35,032 nt of DNA from Deltaproteobacteria bacterium (lineage in GTDB: Bacteria; Desulfobacterota; DSM-4660; Desulfatiglandales; HGW-15), in NCBI GenBank assembly GCA_016930795.1, contig JAFGFY010000017.1:1-35032 (forward strand), written 5' to 3'. The stretch's first letter is position 1; each line of letters opens with the position of its first letter. Of this stretch, positions 33,659 to 35,032 are shown piece after piece. A program made the translations under genes and the position numbers. The notes beneath the pieces are model-generated. The model was not told the origin of the DNA. It searched no databases and was given only the letters and a program-made list of their open reading frames with translations.

Positions 33659-34486
33659 TCAGGTGTTGCGCCGCAGTTGAATACATATCTCGCGGCCCAA
33701 AGAAGGGAATAGCGCACCCCATATTTGGTTCAAACGGATCCAGGCGGAGTGGTTCTCCAAATGACTACCCGATTTTCTAAAAAGGTGAGAGCCGACCATG
33801 AATTCCACTTGCAGCCCGGCCTGCTCGGCAAGGCGGCGAGACCGGCTTGGCCAAAAGGCTTGTATATGTCCGCCCTGTTTGCGCTTACCGCTCTTCAATT
33901 GCTTTGAGAATTGCCATTCACGAAGATGGGCCAGCCCTCTCGGTAGCACGGGGTAGCCTAGTAGCATTAATCCACCAGGCCGAAGAATTCGTGCCAGTTC
34001 TCTGATAGTGAATTCAGGTCGGGGAAGATGTTCCAGTACGTGCAAACAGATAACAATATCCACAGATGATTTACTTAAGGGAATTCCAGAGTCAAGATTA
34101 CAGGAGAGAAGCTTGTCATAGCGTGCCAATTCCAGGTGTTTCTGATTGGAACGGAGTTGATCGGGAAGATCCATCCCGACCCAATGGGACCCCTTGATAT
34201 CGGGAGAGAATCTTTTAAGAGTACCCAAATCACAACCCGCGTCGGCGATAATCGGGGAACGGCCTAACCGTCGCGTCTCTTCCTGGATGGCACATATTGC
34301 CCACCAGTACCTCAATGCCCTTACAGGAAACCGAGTCTTCTTTGCAGCCTCTTTCAAAGGAAAGTCGTGTTTACGGAGTTCTACTGATTCGTCGAAGACA
34401 GTCAGAGGCCAAGAAAGGAACTTGAAGCGTCTGTTAATCCTCTCCCTACGTGATGGTTGTCTCTCTTGCATAGGCCTTTGTCCCAT
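33659..34486 (-). CDS. Class I SAM-dependent methyltransferase
   Basis: 275 residues. SAM-binding motif I is IIADAGCDLGTLKRF (about 98-112), followed by WVGMDLPD (acidic residue after strand 2), VDIVICLHVLEHLPRPEF (motif IV region) and ARILRPGGLMLLGYPV (post-motif), the usual order in Methyltransf_11/ubiE-like enzymes. The N-terminal 90 residues contain basic stretches (RRERINRRFKF) of no known role. The substrate is unknown; proximity to sugar genes makes a glycan or small-molecule substrate possible. It is 240 bases from the GalT-like gene on the same strand, with nothing recognisable between them. Confidence 0.8.
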   Translation of the reverse strand: MGQRPMQERQPSRRERINRRFKFLSWPLTVFDESVELRKHDFPLKEAAKKTRFPVRALRYWWAICAIQEETRRLGRSPIIADAGCDLGTLKRFSPDIKGSHWVGMDLPDQLRSNQKHLELARYDKLLSCNLDSGIPLSKSSVDIVICLHVLEHLPRPEFTIRELARILRPGGLMLLGYPVLPRGLAHLREWQFSKQLKSGKRKQGGHIQAFWPSRSRRLAEQAGLQVEFMVGSHLFRKSGSHLENHSAWIRLNQIWGALFPSLGREICIQLRRNT

Positions 34487-34702
34487 TATTGTTCAGCAAT
34501 TCAGGACGATAAGTCCCATCCCTGTTGGTCGGAATACTATAGGACTTGATGAGGATGTCAACATGTTTTTAGAACGGACACAACCATGCGGAATAATAAA
34601 CCCTAAATGTTTCAAGAAGATCAAACACCTCTTCCTTCACCTCATAAGCTTTCTATTTTTTCCCTTCAGAACCACCAACATTATCGCGTGACCATCCTTC
34701 AC
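34487..34702. other. Intergenic region upstream of MFS promoter
   Basis: About 216 bases between the methyltransferase start and the promoter at 34703. No gene, RNA, hairpin with a T-run or repeat was recognised. Confidence 0.35.
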
Positions 34703-34732
34703 TTGACACACAAGTCGAGGCTCTCCTATACT
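34703..34732 (+). promoter_or_regulatory. Sigma-70-like promoter for the MFS gene, shared module
   Basis: TTGACA (34703-34708), an 18-base spacer and TATACT (34727-34732), a near-consensus pair. CTTGACACACAAG and the leader CCAAAAAAGAGCTTCTTAT match the corresponding sequences at the promoter 13510-13538. The leader to the MFS start would be about 123 bases. Confidence 0.6.
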
Positions 34733-34861
34733 CACACTCCAAAAAAGAGCTTCTTATCAACTGCAATGCCTCCACTATGTCAACTCGTTCTACGGAATGA
34801 AGGCACGGTGTGAGAAGCGATGAATTCGGCATGAGATTCGGAGGGATTCGAGAAATCCCGA

Positions 34862-35032
34862 ATGAACAAAAAAGCTTTTGTAGTCATTACGAGAAGTATG
34901 TTCATATCCATGCTGGGTATGGGCATTGTCTCTCCATTTATTCCCATCTACACCAACACCTTGGGCGCATCTTCCCTGGAAATTGGCCTGATTCAATCCG
35001 CCTTCAGCATTACCGATATGATAAGGGCCAGA
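34862..35032 (+). CDS. MFS transporter, N-terminal fragment (cut by the window end)
   Basis: The reading frame starts at ATG 34862 (an in-frame TGA lies 11 codons upstream) and is open for 57 codons to the last base. The peptide MNKKAFVVITRSMFISMLGM, then GIVSPFIPIYTNTLGASSLEIGLIQSAFSITDMIRAR, is a first membrane helix followed by the periplasmic TLGAS segment and a second helix, typical of 12-helix major-facilitator drug or sugar exporters. The substrate cannot be inferred from the fragment. Confidence 0.75.
   Translation, partial: MNKKAFVVITRSMFISMLGMGIVSPFIPIYTNTLGASSLEIGLIQSAFSITDMIRAR

Overview
The window looks like a chromosomal segment of a Gram-negative deltaproteobacterium-like organism (Desulfobacterota in current usage). 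This placement is inferred, not measured. It rests on complete LPS-export genes (lptD, lptF, lptG, an MsbA-type ABC exporter), a winged-helix protein followed by a UpxY/NusG-like antiterminator at the head of a polysaccharide locus, a yqeY-mutS2-dnaG-rpoD-tRNA block, and intergenic repeats of a kind I associate with this group. No phage, integrase, transposase or CRISPR array is visible.

Region 1 (1-5134, + strand) is a surface-polysaccharide locus. A repeat-rich leader is followed by a promoter with an operator-like palindrome, the winged-helix/Rossmann regulator, a UpxY-type antiterminator, an NAD-dependent sugar epimerase/dehydratase, a DegT-type sugar aminotransferase and a family 2 glycosyltransferase. 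Region 2 (5135-8220) holds lptD on the minus strand between two intergenic zones with palindromic elements. Region 3 (8221-13400) holds four envelope-glycan genes: an ArnT/GT39-like membrane transferase and a WaaE-like GT2 on +, and a GT4 and a WbsX-like protein on -. Region 4 (13401-14442) is about 1 kb without a gene, packed with direct, inverted and nested repeats.

Region 5 (14443-20878, +) is an LPS/lipid-carrier block: lptF, lptG, a WecA-like phosphoglycosyltransferase fused to a FlaA1/PglF-type N-terminal half, and an MsbA-like exporter with five 17-residue tandem repeats in its first periplasmic loop. Region 6 (20923-22160) has yggU-like and yggT-like genes in divergent orientation. 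Region 7 (22342-31540, - strand) is housekeeping: yqeY, mutS2, dnaG, rpoD, a CAT tRNA with its own promoter and terminator, a Nif3-like gene, a zinc-ribbon coiled-coil gene, and RNase P RNA with a clear sigma-70 promoter. Region 8 (31620-35032) has a GalT-like HIT-superfamily gene coupled to a probable lipoprotein, a SAM methyltransferase, and the start of an MFS transporter cut by the window edge.

Functionally, the window links making surface glycan (sugar modification, glycosyl transfer, lipid-carrier priming) to moving it out (MsbA, LptFG, LptD). The most unusual material is the tandemly expanded MsbA loop, the WecA-FlaA1 fusion, and several families of structured dispersed repeats, including a promoter/leader module that occurs twice in front of unrelated genes.
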